In this document: positions 1 to 6,911 of the stretch, piece after piece | Layout: the number at the start of each line of letters is the position of its first letter | Position numbering within the stretch: position 1 is the first letter of the stretch | DNA from: Bacillota bacterium | Lineage (GTDB): Bacteria > Bacillota > Bacilli > Tumebacillales > Effusibacillaceae | Direction: 5' to 3' | Assembly: GCA_020059765.1 (NCBI GenBank) | Contig: JAGVBM010000026.1 | Location: 1 to 10,698, forward strand | Length of the DNA: 10,698 nt | Position numbers and translations under genes: made by a program | The notes under the pieces: generated by a model | What the model saw: only the letters and a program-made list of their open reading frames with translations | The model's database searches: none | Told to the model about the DNA's origin: nothing

Positions 1-2
1 AA

Positions 3-767
3 GATAAGAAAGGAAAAGGCAAGAAGAAAGGCCACGAAAAGAAGGAGCATCGTTTTGAAGCAAAACGGCACGGCATTGAAAAAGCGATCGAAGCATTGTT
101 GAAAGCACGCCATGACGGCAATGGCGAGGCAAGCAACTCTGCATTGGAAGCTGTGATCGAGAAGTTGAAGGCGATGCTGCAAGAAGACGGTACCGTTGAA
201 ACAAATGATGACGCAGAAGATGCCGTGGCAGAAACGATTGAGACGGGCATCGAAGAAGGAACTGCTTCGGAAGATGAAGTCGAAGTGTTGGTGACGATTC
301 AGGTAACGAAGAAGCAGGTTGAACAAGCGCAAACCAATGTGGAAACAGCGTTGGAGAATAATCCGAAAGCGGACAAGCTCTATGGATTGCTGCGCAAAGT
401 TTATAAAGAAAAGGGAGATACCAAGGATATCAAGATCTATGTCAACGGGAAAAAGCCTGTGTTTGACGTAAAGCCTTACAATAAAGAGGGCCGCAACATG
501 GTTCCGGTTCGTGCCATTTCGGAAGCGCTGGGAGCAAAAGTGGGTTGGGACCAAGCCACCCAAACCGTCATCATTATCAAGGACGGCGTGAAGATTGAAC
601 TGCCGCTTGGCAGCAATGAAATTAAAGTCAATGGCGTTGCCAAGACCATTGACTCGTCTGCTGAAATTACAAGCAACCGCACCATGGTTCCGGTTCGATT
701 TATCTCCGAATTCCTGGGCCAGCAAGTGGATTGGGATGCTGCGACAAACATGGTGGTCGTGAAGTAA
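3..767 (+). CDS. Stalk (copper amine oxidase N-terminal-like) domain protein, 5' end missing
   Basis: The reading frame is open from base 3 to the stop at 765-767, so the gene begins before the window; an internal TTG at 96 is not a convincing start. The 254 visible residues start with a very lysine-rich stretch (about residues 1-17), then an acidic, probably helical region (about 20-130). The last ~110 residues carry two copies of the stalk/CuAO-N1 motif: N-MVPVRAISEALGA...W with hydrophobic strands after it, and T-MVPVRFISEFLGQ...W ending in MVVVK. In this family the domain is a non-catalytic module of secreted or wall-bound Bacillota proteins; no copper-oxidase catalytic part is present. 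A secreted location is likely, but the signal peptide region is outside the window. The molecular role is unknown. The same domain ends the S41 protease at 6912-8414. A terminator follows within 15 bases. Confidence 0.85.
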   Translation, partial: DKKGKGKKKGHEKKEHRFEAKRHGIEKAIEALLKARHDGNGEASNSALEAVIEKLKAMLQEDGTVETNDDAEDAVAETIETGIEEGTASEDEVEVLVTIQVTKKQVEQAQTNVETALENNPKADKLYGLLRKVYKEKGDTKDIKIYVNGKKPVFDVKPYNKEGRNMVPVRAISEALGAKVGWDQATQTVIIIKDGVKIELPLGSNEIKVNGVAKTIDSSAEITSNRTMVPVRFISEFLGQQVDWDAATNMVVVK

Positions 768-780
768 AAATTCATAAAGA

Positions 781-815
781 AAAGCCTGCTTCTGCCAATA
801 GCAGCAGGCTTTTCC
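781..815 (+). terminator. Rho-independent terminator after the stalk-domain gene
   Basis: AAAGCCTGCT (781-790) pairs perfectly over 10 bp with AGCAGGCTTT (803-812) around a 12-base loop, and the 3' arm runs into TTTT. It lies 13 bases after the stop at 767 and separates this gene from the SLH protein gene. Confidence 0.85.
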
Positions 816-869
816 TATCTTCTGTCGAATATTGTAATTATGAGTCTACTGATGCAAGGAGGATGAAAC

Positions 870-3800
870 ATGCGCAGTTTATATCGCCGCTGGCTGGCAA
901 TGGTTCTTAGTCTGGCACTTGTACTTACGTTATTGCCGCTCGGCGGGCTAGTGAATGTATTGGCTGCAGTCAACAGCTATTTTACGATTTCACCGTTCAG
1001 TACGGATATCAACAATCCGACGACCGTGAACGTACCGACGATTGATTTGTCCGGTACTTTCAGTTCGGAGGTCAATGGCTCAACAATCTCTTACAAGATC
1101 CAACAAATCGTGAACAATCAGCCGGTGCAAACGTCATTATCGACGCAAGCGCCGATTATCTCGCAGCAATCTTTTACTTTTAAAGGAATTCCGTTGTTTG
1201 CGGGTTTGAACAAGATCATCATCGAAGGGAAAAATACGGCCGGCAACACGGTGTCGACATCAGATACCGAGTCGGCGTATGTATTCTTTGCGAATGTACC
1301 GATTATTTACGACATTCGACAAATTGACGGCACACCCTATGACACTACAGTCTTTATCGATGAAGCGATAACCGGCAAAAATACGTTGAGTTTTACCTTC
1401 CATGCACCGAATACCAGCCAGACGTCGATTAACGGCATTATCGGGATCCCGGGCGGCGGCGACATGTGGATCGCATCGGGGATTCCGTTGAATGTGGGAA
1501 TGAACACGATTACGATCGTCGCCCAAAACTCCACCCAGAGTTATACGGTAACGCGCAAAGCGGTGTTCTTTAACGGACAAGCCACCTTCGGGTTGACAGC
1601 CGATCCGGACGTGGCCAAAGGGGACAATCTTCGCCAAAGCCTTGACGGCAATCCTGTGTTGGGCCCGACTGTTACTGCGCCGGATAGGCTGGGAGGTCCG
1701 CTCAAAGGAAGTTTTATTGTCGACAACAACAAGGTGATAACGCCGGACTTAAGTTTACTCTTGGAATTGGTCGATATTTCCGATCCGGCGAATCCTGTCA
1801 TCAATACGGAAACGATCACAATCTTCGACAGTTCCTATCAGGTGAACAGCGGCGTTCACACCGTTTATGATTTTACCGCGCCCAATCTTTTGGAGACAGC
1901 TACGATCGTATCCGGCAAAAAGTATAAAATACGCGCCACGCTGACTTATGCGGCAACTTCGCCAACGCAAATCAATGAGTATTCCTTTACCTATCGGGAC
2001 CCGAACAGCGTGTATATTAAAGAAACCAATCTGTTGTACGGAGTTTCTGTAGTAGCGGGTACTACCTATAACTACACATCGAAAAGTACGGCCAATTCTT
2101 CATTTGATCTGTTTGAAGCGCCGTTAACTTTCGGTTTGGTACTGGGGAATGCGTCGGGAACACCTACTGTAACCATCTCAAATACGGAGGATGCAACCGG
2201 CTTTTCAAAACCGGTTTATACCCCGACAGTTGGAACGACCTATGACGGTACGATGTACGTGGTACAAATTCCGGCCTCCGAATTGTTTTCAGGCCTGCAA
2301 ACTATGACCGTAACGGTGGACGGTACCGATTCCAGCACATTCAAGATCAACTATGTGCCGGCACCGACTATTTTTCTGACGAATGTATACAACGGTCAAG
2401 TGTTTACGCAACCGACCGATTTGACAAATATCGCGGCTCGGTTCACCAACTTTACTTCTACGGAACTTGCAAATACGAAAGTATATGTCAACCAGTCTTT
2501 GATCACAAACGCATGGACTGGTCCGGTGAGCAATGTGTATACAAAACCGGGCGTTGTTCTTCAGTATGGCGCGAATACTATTCTTGTTCATGGAGAAGCC
2601 AGCGGAATTCCGATCGATATCAGTTTGACGATATACGTATTCTCAAACGATGTACCAATCATCTCGGATCCGATTCCGATGGACAGCACCTTTACAGCGG
2701 AGAACACAACCACATTCAAGCGAACCGGTGATATTCGATTCTCCACCACAGACAAGGAAGCATACTTCCGTTTGCCTTATTCGGGGATGGATGCCATTAA
2801 AGTGCAAGTGGATGGTGTGGATCTGTTTGGAGATTACAGACCGGTAGGAACTGCAGTCACTGTTTATGATCCGGCCTCCGCTGTTTCCAAAGCATCGGCC
2901 AACAATTGGTTCGAGATTGTATCGACAACCGAATCGCGGATTAAATTGAAATTAAAAGATTCCGGTTCAACCAACGTAACCGTGATGGGAACCCGCAATG
3001 GCGTGCCGGCCAGCATGACATTTGAAGTGGTGCGGGAAGTGCCTCCTTATGCCATTGTCAGCCCAATCTTGCCGGATCAACGGGTGATCAATCAAAACTT
3101 CTGGACCGTGAAGATCAAGGCGGAGCAAGTGGATTCCATTGTCATCAACAAAGAAACGGCCGCCCCGGTGACAGGAGAAACGGACACATACAGCGTCGAC
3201 ATCAAGAATTTGAAACCGGGCAAAAATACGGTGAAATTCACCGTGACCCGAGCAGGAACACCGATTAACGGCTCTTTTGACTTGTACTACGCCAATCAAA
3301 GTACGGTCGGTGCTCAATACAAAACGCCGTTAGGCGGCAGCACGATCAGCGCGTTCAACAAGATGGTCGAAATCAAATTCCCGAAAAACACGCTGTTCCA
3401 AAATGTAAACAGCGTTGACGGCAACGACTATTCGGTTCCCTACTTGTTTGACCAGCAGCAGGTCCGATTTGGGATCGCCAGCCAGACGAACGGAACGGTA
3501 GAACCCAAAACGGGGATCACCAGCACCGGGAAGAGTTTGCTGATTGATACGCTGAATGCGGGACAATACATTTTTGCGGGACCGCTTTTCTGGATTGACG
3601 CAGGTTATTATGATGACACGAGTTCGATCTACAAACCGGTAGACGGATTGGATCCCTATACGACCGGCACCGAATTCTACAATGGACGGAAATGGTTGAA
3701 GCCGACCAATCGCGGCGACATTACGATTAAATTTGACGATGCGCTGCGCGATGTGGCAGGCAATAATCTGGCAATCTGGAAGTTTGCCAATAACAAGTGG

Positions 3801-4511
3801 GAAAACATCGGCGGGGTAGTGAACACCAGCAAGCATACGATAACCGCGCCTTTTGAAGGTTTCGGTTACTATGCGGTGATGATGCTGCGTCGCGGATACG
3901 CGGATGTCACAAGTCATCCTTGGGGACGCGAGTATCTGGAAACCATGCTGTCGAAAGGGATTATGCTGCCCAAAAACAATAACGACTTCGGTGTCTATGA
4001 CATCATTACCCGCGGCGAGTTTGCTGAGATCATGGTAAAATCTTTGGGGATGCCGTTAGACTACGATTCGAACAATCTGACATTCTATGATGTGCCCAAC
4101 GTGATTATCGGCGGACAATTATACGATTATCGCTACATCGAAACCGCGTTCCGTTCGGGAATCATTCGCGGTTTAGGACCGGGCGTGTTCAATCCTACGG
4201 GCAGTCTGACTCGTCAGGATGCGGCGGTCATCATTGCTCGGGCGATAAACGCCAAGGTCGGCAACGACCAGGACGCAGCGCAGAAAGCGCTTAGCAAAAT
4301 ATTTACCGACTCGACGATTATTGACTATTACGCGGCGCCGTCCGTATTGGCGATCAACAAGCTTGGTATTGTGAACGGCGTTCCGAATGAGCTTTTGGAA
4401 GGTCAAAAGAAACAAACTTACAGCTATAATCCGATTGCGCCGTTAAGCCGCGCGGAAGCAGCGAAGATTGCGTACAAGACCATGCAGTACTTGAAAAAGC
4501 TGCCGAAGTAA
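870..4511 (+). CDS. Large secreted S-layer-homology protein with Ig-like repeats
   Basis: This encodes 1213 residues from ATG 870, preceded by a strong AAGGAGGAT ribosome site (856-864). A Sec signal peptide is clear: basic start (R2, R6, R7), hydrophobic core about 10-28, probable cleavage after A32 or A33. Most of the protein is beta-rich with Ig/cadherin-like repeats recognisable by a G-x-N (or Q) turn followed by alternating hydrophobics, near N114, N212, Q477, N569 and N786. About residues 970-1005 form a small WKFANNKWENIGG...GYYAVM module often seen before SLH domains. Three SLH domains fill about 1008-1205; their signature helices carry ITRGEFAE (1045-1052), LTRQDAA (1113-1119) and LSRAEAA (1192-1198). 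SLH domains bind pyruvylated secondary cell-wall polymer, so the protein should sit on the cell surface as an S-layer or S-layer-associated protein. The repeats' ligand or enzymatic role cannot be read from sequence. A weak candidate promoter (TTTTCC, 17 bases, TGTAAT 833-838) lies upstream. Likely monocistronic, with terminators on both sides. Confidence 0.9.
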   Translation: MRSLYRRWLAMVLSLALVLTLLPLGGLVNVLAAVNSYFTISPFSTDINNPTTVNVPTIDLSGTFSSEVNGSTISYKIQQIVNNQPVQTSLSTQAPIISQQSFTFKGIPLFAGLNKIIIEGKNTAGNTVSTSDTESAYVFFANVPIIYDIRQIDGTPYDTTVFIDEAITGKNTLSFTFHAPNTSQTSINGIIGIPGGGDMWIASGIPLNVGMNTITIVAQNSTQSYTVTRKAVFFNGQATFGLTADPDVAKGDNLRQSLDGNPVLGPTVTAPDRLGGPLKGSFIVDNNKVITPDLSLLLELVDISDPANPVINTETITIFDSSYQVNSGVHTVYDFTAPNLLETATIVSGKKYKIRATLTYAATSPTQINEYSFTYRDPNSVYIKETNLLYGVSVVAGTTYNYTSKSTANSSFDLFEAPLTFGLVLGNASGTPTVTISNTEDATGFSKPVYTPTVGTTYDGTMYVVQIPASELFSGLQTMTVTVDGTDSSTFKINYVPAPTIFLTNVYNGQVFTQPTDLTNIAARFTNFTSTELANTKVYVNQSLITNAWTGPVSNVYTKPGVVLQYGANTILVHGEASGIPIDISLTIYVFSNDVPIISDPIPMDSTFTAENTTTFKRTGDIRFSTTDKEAYFRLPYSGMDAIKVQVDGVDLFGDYRPVGTAVTVYDPASAVSKASANNWFEIVSTTESRIKLKLKDSGSTNVTVMGTRNGVPASMTFEVVREVPPYAIVSPILPDQRVINQNFWTVKIKAEQVDSIVINKETAAPVTGETDTYSVDIKNLKPGKNTVKFTVTRAGTPINGSFDLYYANQSTVGAQYKTPLGGSTISAFNKMVEIKFPKNTLFQNVNSVDGNDYSVPYLFDQQQVRFGIASQTNGTVEPKTGITSTGKSLLIDTLNAGQYIFAGPLFWIDAGYYDDTSSIYKPVDGLDPYTTGTEFYNGRKWLKPTNRGDITIKFDDALRDVAGNNLAIWKFANNKWENIGGVVNTSKHTITAPFEGFGYYAVMMLRRGYADVTSHPWGREYLETMLSKGIMLPKNNNDFGVYDIITRGEFAEIMVKSLGMPLDYDSNNLTFYDVPNVIIGGQLYDYRYIETAFRSGIIRGLGPGVFNPTGSLTRQDAAVIIARAINAKVGNDQDAAQKALSKIFTDSTIIDYYAAPSVLAINKLGIVNGVPNELLEGQKKQTYSYNPIAPLSRAEAAKIAYKTMQYLKKLPK

Positions 4512-4531
4512 ACACGTTTGACCTTTACCGG

Positions 4532-4570
4532 AAAGGGACATGCTCTTCATAAGGGCATGTCTCTTTTTTA
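4532..4570 (+). terminator. Strong rho-independent terminator after the SLH gene
   Basis: AAAGGGACATGC (4532-4543) pairs with GCATGTCTCTTT (4555-4566, one G-U), and the helix continues inward with CTT/AAG around a 3-base loop (4548-4550). The stem ends in a run of six T. It begins about 20 bases after the stop of the SLH gene. Confidence 0.9.
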
Positions 4571-4676
4571 TGGCATGTACATAAGACTCGTGGGGGATTT
4601 CGAAGACAAGTATTGCAGCGCGGAAATCGACTCATACTTACTTATATACGGATGAAAATGAAAAAACTGCGAAAAT

Positions 4677-4701
4677 GTCGTACAATGCTAGTTGTTCGAC
4701 A
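4677..4701 (+). repeat. Left 25-bp inverted repeat, candidate recombinase core site
   Basis: This 25-base sequence recurs without mismatch on the minus strand at 5796-5772. It is also a near-palindrome: counting base 4676, arm TGTCGTACAA (4676-4685), spacer TGCTAG (4686-4691), arm TTGTTCGACA (4692-4701), the arms matching at 9 of 10 positions. Two inverted arms around a 6-bp asymmetric spacer is the form of XerC/XerD-class tyrosine-recombinase crossover sites. The match to the other copy stops abruptly at both edges. It also contains TACAAT (4681-4686), a possible -10 box with ATGAAA 17 bases upstream. Confidence 0.85.
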
Positions 4702-4748
4702 TGGCCGCTTAGTTTCAACCATAACAAATTAAATAAAATACGGTTAAA

Positions 4749-4777
4749 ATTATACCTAAAAAGTACATTCTTGACCA
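4749..4777 (-). promoter_or_regulatory. Candidate outward-facing promoter inside the invertible segment
   Basis: On the minus strand, TGGTCA (4777-4772) is followed after 17 bases by a perfect TATAAT (4754-4749). It lies behind the recombinase stop and faces the left repeat, so in the present orientation it reads toward the end of the SLH gene on the antisense strand, where nothing useful lies. After inversion it would map to about 5696-5724 on the plus strand, reading toward the Spo0E-EAL operon roughly 160 bases away. The region is AT-rich, so chance matches are possible. Confidence 0.4.
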
Positions 4778-4807
4778 TAAGATATTTAATATTGTTAAAA
4801 TAATTTG

Positions 4808-5752
4808 TCAAAGAATATCTTTCAGGTAATCTTCAACAAAATCAGGTGCAGCTTTTTTTAGCTGTTCAACAGTGTGTAAGTAACGTTGCGTCGTCGTGAT
4901 CTGAGTATGTCCCAAGGTTTCTTGTACCTGCTGCAAAGAAGCACCATTTAACAGGGCTAGAGTAGCATTGGTATGCCGCAGCCAATGCGGTGTTACTTTC
5001 TTCTCGATTCCCTTCTGTTCACGAACTTTTTGGATGAGTCGTTCCACTTGTCTGACTGTAATGGGGAAGAGCTTGCTTTGAGGATCCACTTTTTCCTCAT
5101 GTTTGAGCTTTTGGAACAAAAGCCACAAGGATTGCGGCACCTTCACTTCGCGTGATTTGTTACCTTTCCCTTTGACTACGTTCAACCAGATGGAAGTCTC
5201 CAACGGGTCGGTATGAAAATGTCTCCATTCAATGTTGACAAGTTCCGATACACGAAGTCCCAACAACACCAGTGACAATCCGATTAAATAATCACGCAAT
5301 CCTTGTTTTTTCAGTTGCGCCAATAATTTTGTAACCTCCCTTTTGGTCAGGTAGTGATGCTTGCTGTTAATCGGAACAGGTGCCAGCTGAACTGAGATTG
5401 CAGGATTGTGCGAAAAAAAGCCGATATTCGGTTCATTCCCCCAGTTATACAACGAACGAATAGGAGCAATTAAACTTGCAACGGTTGCCGGGGATAACGG
5501 TTTCCGACTTTTGCTGCAAACTCCTTCTTCTAACGCCAATTTATAAAATTCGATATCTTGCCAATAGACATTATTTAAAGGTTTGTAATTGATACATTGC
5601 CGGAAATGTTCAATGGCATTGGAATAATTGCGACGCGTGTAATGTGTGCGAACGTATGTGTTCAGAAACACCTGGATGATCTGTTCATCCGAACAACATT
5701 CATGGTATTTTTGAATGCTTGACTGTAAAGAAACAATGTTCTGTTCTGACAC
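4808..5752 (-). CDS. Tyrosine recombinase / phage-integrase family protein
   Basis: This is a DNA-breaking/rejoining enzyme of the XerC/XerD-like tyrosine recombinase family. I prefer the GTG start at 5752 (314 residues), with AAGGGGG (5766-5760) 7 bases before it; an in-frame ATG at 5788 (326 residues) has no ribosome site and lies inside the right repeat. Numbering from the GTG, the N-terminal SAM-like core-binding domain covers about 10-125 and the catalytic domain about 130-310. The catalytic set is complete: R167 in GLRVSEL, K194/K196 in VKGKGNK, H256 and R259 in HWLRH, H282 in LGHT, and the nucleophile Y291 in TTQRYLHT. An active enzyme is therefore expected. Its length is usual for single-gene integrases. 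It stands alone, without excisionase or phage genes, between two inverted 25-bp sites that are its likely targets. A candidate promoter lies at 5829-5801, outside the segment. Confidence 0.93.
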   Translation of the reverse strand: MSEQNIVSLQSSIQKYHECCSDEQIIQVFLNTYVRTHYTRRNYSNAIEHFRQCINYKPLNNVYWQDIEFYKLALEEGVCSKSRKPLSPATVASLIAPIRSLYNWGNEPNIGFFSHNPAISVQLAPVPINSKHHYLTKREVTKLLAQLKKQGLRDYLIGLSLVLLGLRVSELVNIEWRHFHTDPLETSIWLNVVKGKGNKSREVKVPQSLWLLFQKLKHEEKVDPQSKLFPITVRQVERLIQKVREQKGIEKKVTPHWLRHTNATLALLNGASLQQVQETLGHTQITTTQRYLHTVEQLKKAAPDFVEDYLKDIL

Positions 5753-5771
5753 AATTTTGCCCCCTTCATGT

Positions 5772-5796
5772 TGTCGAACAACTAGCATTGTACGAC
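5772..5796 (-). repeat. Right 25-bp inverted repeat, candidate recombinase core site
   Basis: Read on the minus strand from 5796 to 5772, this equals 4677-4701 base for base. Arms and TGCTAG spacer (5787-5782) are as in the left copy, except that the outermost arm base (5797) differs. It lies directly upstream of the recombinase ribosome site, so the transcript start of the recombinase would fall in or next to it. Confidence 0.85.
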
Positions 5797-5800
5797 CTAG

Positions 5801-5829
5801 ATTTTACAAACAATATTCACTTACATCAA
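5801..5829 (-). promoter_or_regulatory. Candidate promoter of the recombinase gene, outside the segment
   Basis: On the minus strand TTGATG (5829-5824) is followed after exactly 17 bases by TAAAAT (5806-5801), giving 4/6 and 5/6 matches to the sigma-A consensus. Transcription would begin near 5794, inside the right repeat, about 42 bases before the GTG start. Since it lies outside the repeats, inversion would separate it from the gene. The region is very AT-rich, so confidence is moderate. Confidence 0.4.
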
Positions 5830-5831
5830 AT
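5803..5831 (+). promoter_or_regulatory. Candidate promoter of the Spo0E-EAL operon
   Basis: TTTACA (5803-5808), 17 bases, then TCAAAT (5826-5831) would start transcription near 5838, about 48 bases before the TTG start. A perfect TATAAT at 5862-5867 is also present, but transcription from it would begin in the ribosome site, so it is a poorer choice. The candidate overlaps the opposing recombinase promoter, which would make the two mutually exclusive. Confidence 0.3.
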
Positions 5832-5885
5832 TAATCTTTTAATTTTAATAAAAAAATAAGTTATAATAAAAGAGAGGTAATAGAC

Positions 5886-6062
5886 TTGGAAGAAGAGAGA
5901 TTAACCGTTTTAAAATTAAAAATCAGTAACATGCGCAGCGAACTGCATGTTCTGTTTCAAAGCAGTCAATCGTTTACGGATCCGGAAGTCTATCATTTAA
6001 GCAAACAATTGGACAGTTTGATTACCGAGTATCAAAAGATCATTTGGAAGCGACGCGACTAG
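5886..6062 (+). CDS. Spo0E-family aspartyl-phosphate phosphatase
   Basis: A 58-residue protein starts at TTG 5886, with AGAGG (5873-5877) 8 bases upstream, and stops at 6060-6062. The sequence is typical of the small Spo0E family: an N-terminal helix (about 3-26, LTVLKLKISNMRSELHVLF), a short turn, and a second helix with the family signature S-x-x-LD-x-x-I-x-x-Y (SKQLDSLITEYQ, residues 39-50). Known members are helical hairpins that dephosphorylate the sporulation regulator Spo0A~P, delaying sporulation; the conserved S-x-x-LD motif is required. It is likely cytoplasmic. The EAL gene follows after 29 bases on the same strand, so the two probably form an operon. It lies directly right of the invertible recombinase cassette. 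The exact response-regulator target cannot be told from sequence. Confidence 0.82.
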   Translation: MEEERLTVLKLKISNMRSELHVLFQSSQSFTDPEVYHLSKQLDSLITEYQKIIWKRRD

Positions 6063-6091
6063 AGTTGAGAAAGGGAGGCGAAGGTGAAGAA

Positions 6092-6808
6092 ATGAGCCGC
6101 CTGCAACAAATCGAACTGGTTCCGAAATACCAACCGATTGTAGATCTTGCAAATCCAGAACAGATTCACGGCTATGAAGCAACCATTCAAGGCAAAACCC
6201 GATATGGCAGTTTCCTCCCGCCTGTTACGTTATTTCATATGGCAAAAGATGCAAAAGAAACGATTTCATTGGATATGAAAGCACGTACAGCGGCAGTTCA
6301 GAACGCCGTATCTCTAATGGAGAATCAAGACTCCTTGCTGTTTGTCAACTGTCATGGGCTTTCCTTTCAAAGGGGACACTTGTTTGAAGATCTTTCGCAG
6401 TTGCGTCTGCCTTTACATAAAATCGTGTTAGAACTTACCGAACAAACCAGAATTCAGAATCTGGATTTGGTTCAGGATGAATTGGATATGTTGCGGAGTC
6501 AGGGAATGAAACTTGCACTGGATGATTTCGGAACGGGATTTTCGAATTTTTGGCTGGTTGGAGCACTGCAACCGGATTATATCAAGCTGGATCGGTCGAT
6601 CATCAAGCAGATTGATCAATCCCCTCTTGCTCGACGTGTGATTGAGGGGCTGATTGCTTTTTCTGCAAAGGTTCAAACCACTATAATTTCGGAAGGAATC
6701 GAAAGGAAAGAACAGGCCGACGTTCTGAAAGAATTAGGCGTTCCTTACGGACAAGGATTTTACTTGGGATATCCATTCATGTTGGAAAGTGATAAAATCC
6801 ACTTTTGA
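6092..6808 (+). CDS. EAL-domain protein, probable c-di-GMP phosphodiesterase
   Basis: A 238-residue stand-alone EAL domain, with no transmembrane, PAS or GGDEF part. ATG 6092 is preferred because AAGGTGA (6081-6087) precedes it; the frame is open back to a TTG at 6044, but that would overlap the Spo0E gene. EAL enzymes hydrolyse cyclic di-GMP to pGpG using two metal ions. Visible conserved residues are E29 (YEAT), N86, E114/E117 (ELTE), D144-D145 (DDFGTGF), K165 (IKLDRS), E201 (SEGIE) and Q221 (GQGFYLG), so the metal and catalytic ligands look intact. The signature itself is altered: EAxxR reads EATIQ, replacing the usual leucine and the substrate-contacting arginine (Q33). It may be an enzyme of changed activity or a c-di-GMP sensor. 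It follows the Spo0E gene by 29 bases, suggesting joint control of sporulation and c-di-GMP. No terminator is visible after it. Confidence 0.88.
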   Translation: MSRLQQIELVPKYQPIVDLANPEQIHGYEATIQGKTRYGSFLPPVTLFHMAKDAKETISLDMKARTAAVQNAVSLMENQDSLLFVNCHGLSFQRGHLFEDLSQLRLPLHKIVLELTEQTRIQNLDLVQDELDMLRSQGMKLALDDFGTGFSNFWLVGALQPDYIKLDRSIIKQIDQSPLARRVIEGLIAFSAKVQTTIISEGIERKEQADVLKELGVPYGQGFYLGYPFMLESDKIHF

Positions 6809-6911
6809 AAAATTTGTAATTAAAAAGGAAACAAAATGCGGCTGCCGAAATAAGAGCAATAAAGAACATGCTTGCAACTGATCTGTCTGAGGGAGAGGAG
6901 CCGCTAATCGT

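Larger units (their letters stand above)
4677..5796 (-). mobile_element. Putative self-inverting recombinase cassette bounded by inverted core sites
   Basis: A tyrosine recombinase gene occupies nearly all of a 1.12-kb unit whose ends are identical 25-bp sequences in opposite orientation. Because the sites are inverted, recombination between them by such an enzyme would flip the 1070 bp between them, not excise it. The inside consists of the recombinase gene with its ribosome site and an AT-rich 106-base tail (4702-4807) that differs in composition from the flanking genes, suggesting acquisition by transfer. No direct target duplication is seen outside the repeats. Alternatives are a small transposon-like element with terminal inverted repeats, or a remnant of a larger element. 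That the repeats are the enzyme's substrates is inference. Confidence 0.55.

Noticed and set aside
3330..3917. Minus-strand open frame of 195 codons inside the SLH gene
   Set aside because: Antisense shadow of a clear secreted protein; no ribosome site or family resemblance.
4677..5796. Integrated phage or ICE with attL/attR
   Set aside because: The repeats are inverted, not direct, and no other phage or conjugation gene is present.
5862..5867. Perfect TATAAT before the Spo0E gene as main promoter
   Set aside because: Transcription would start within the ribosome site at 5872-5877, leaving no usable leader.
6044..6091. Upstream TTG start for the EAL protein
   Set aside because: It would overlap the Spo0E gene and lacks a ribosome site; ATG 6092 has AAGGTGA at a proper distance.
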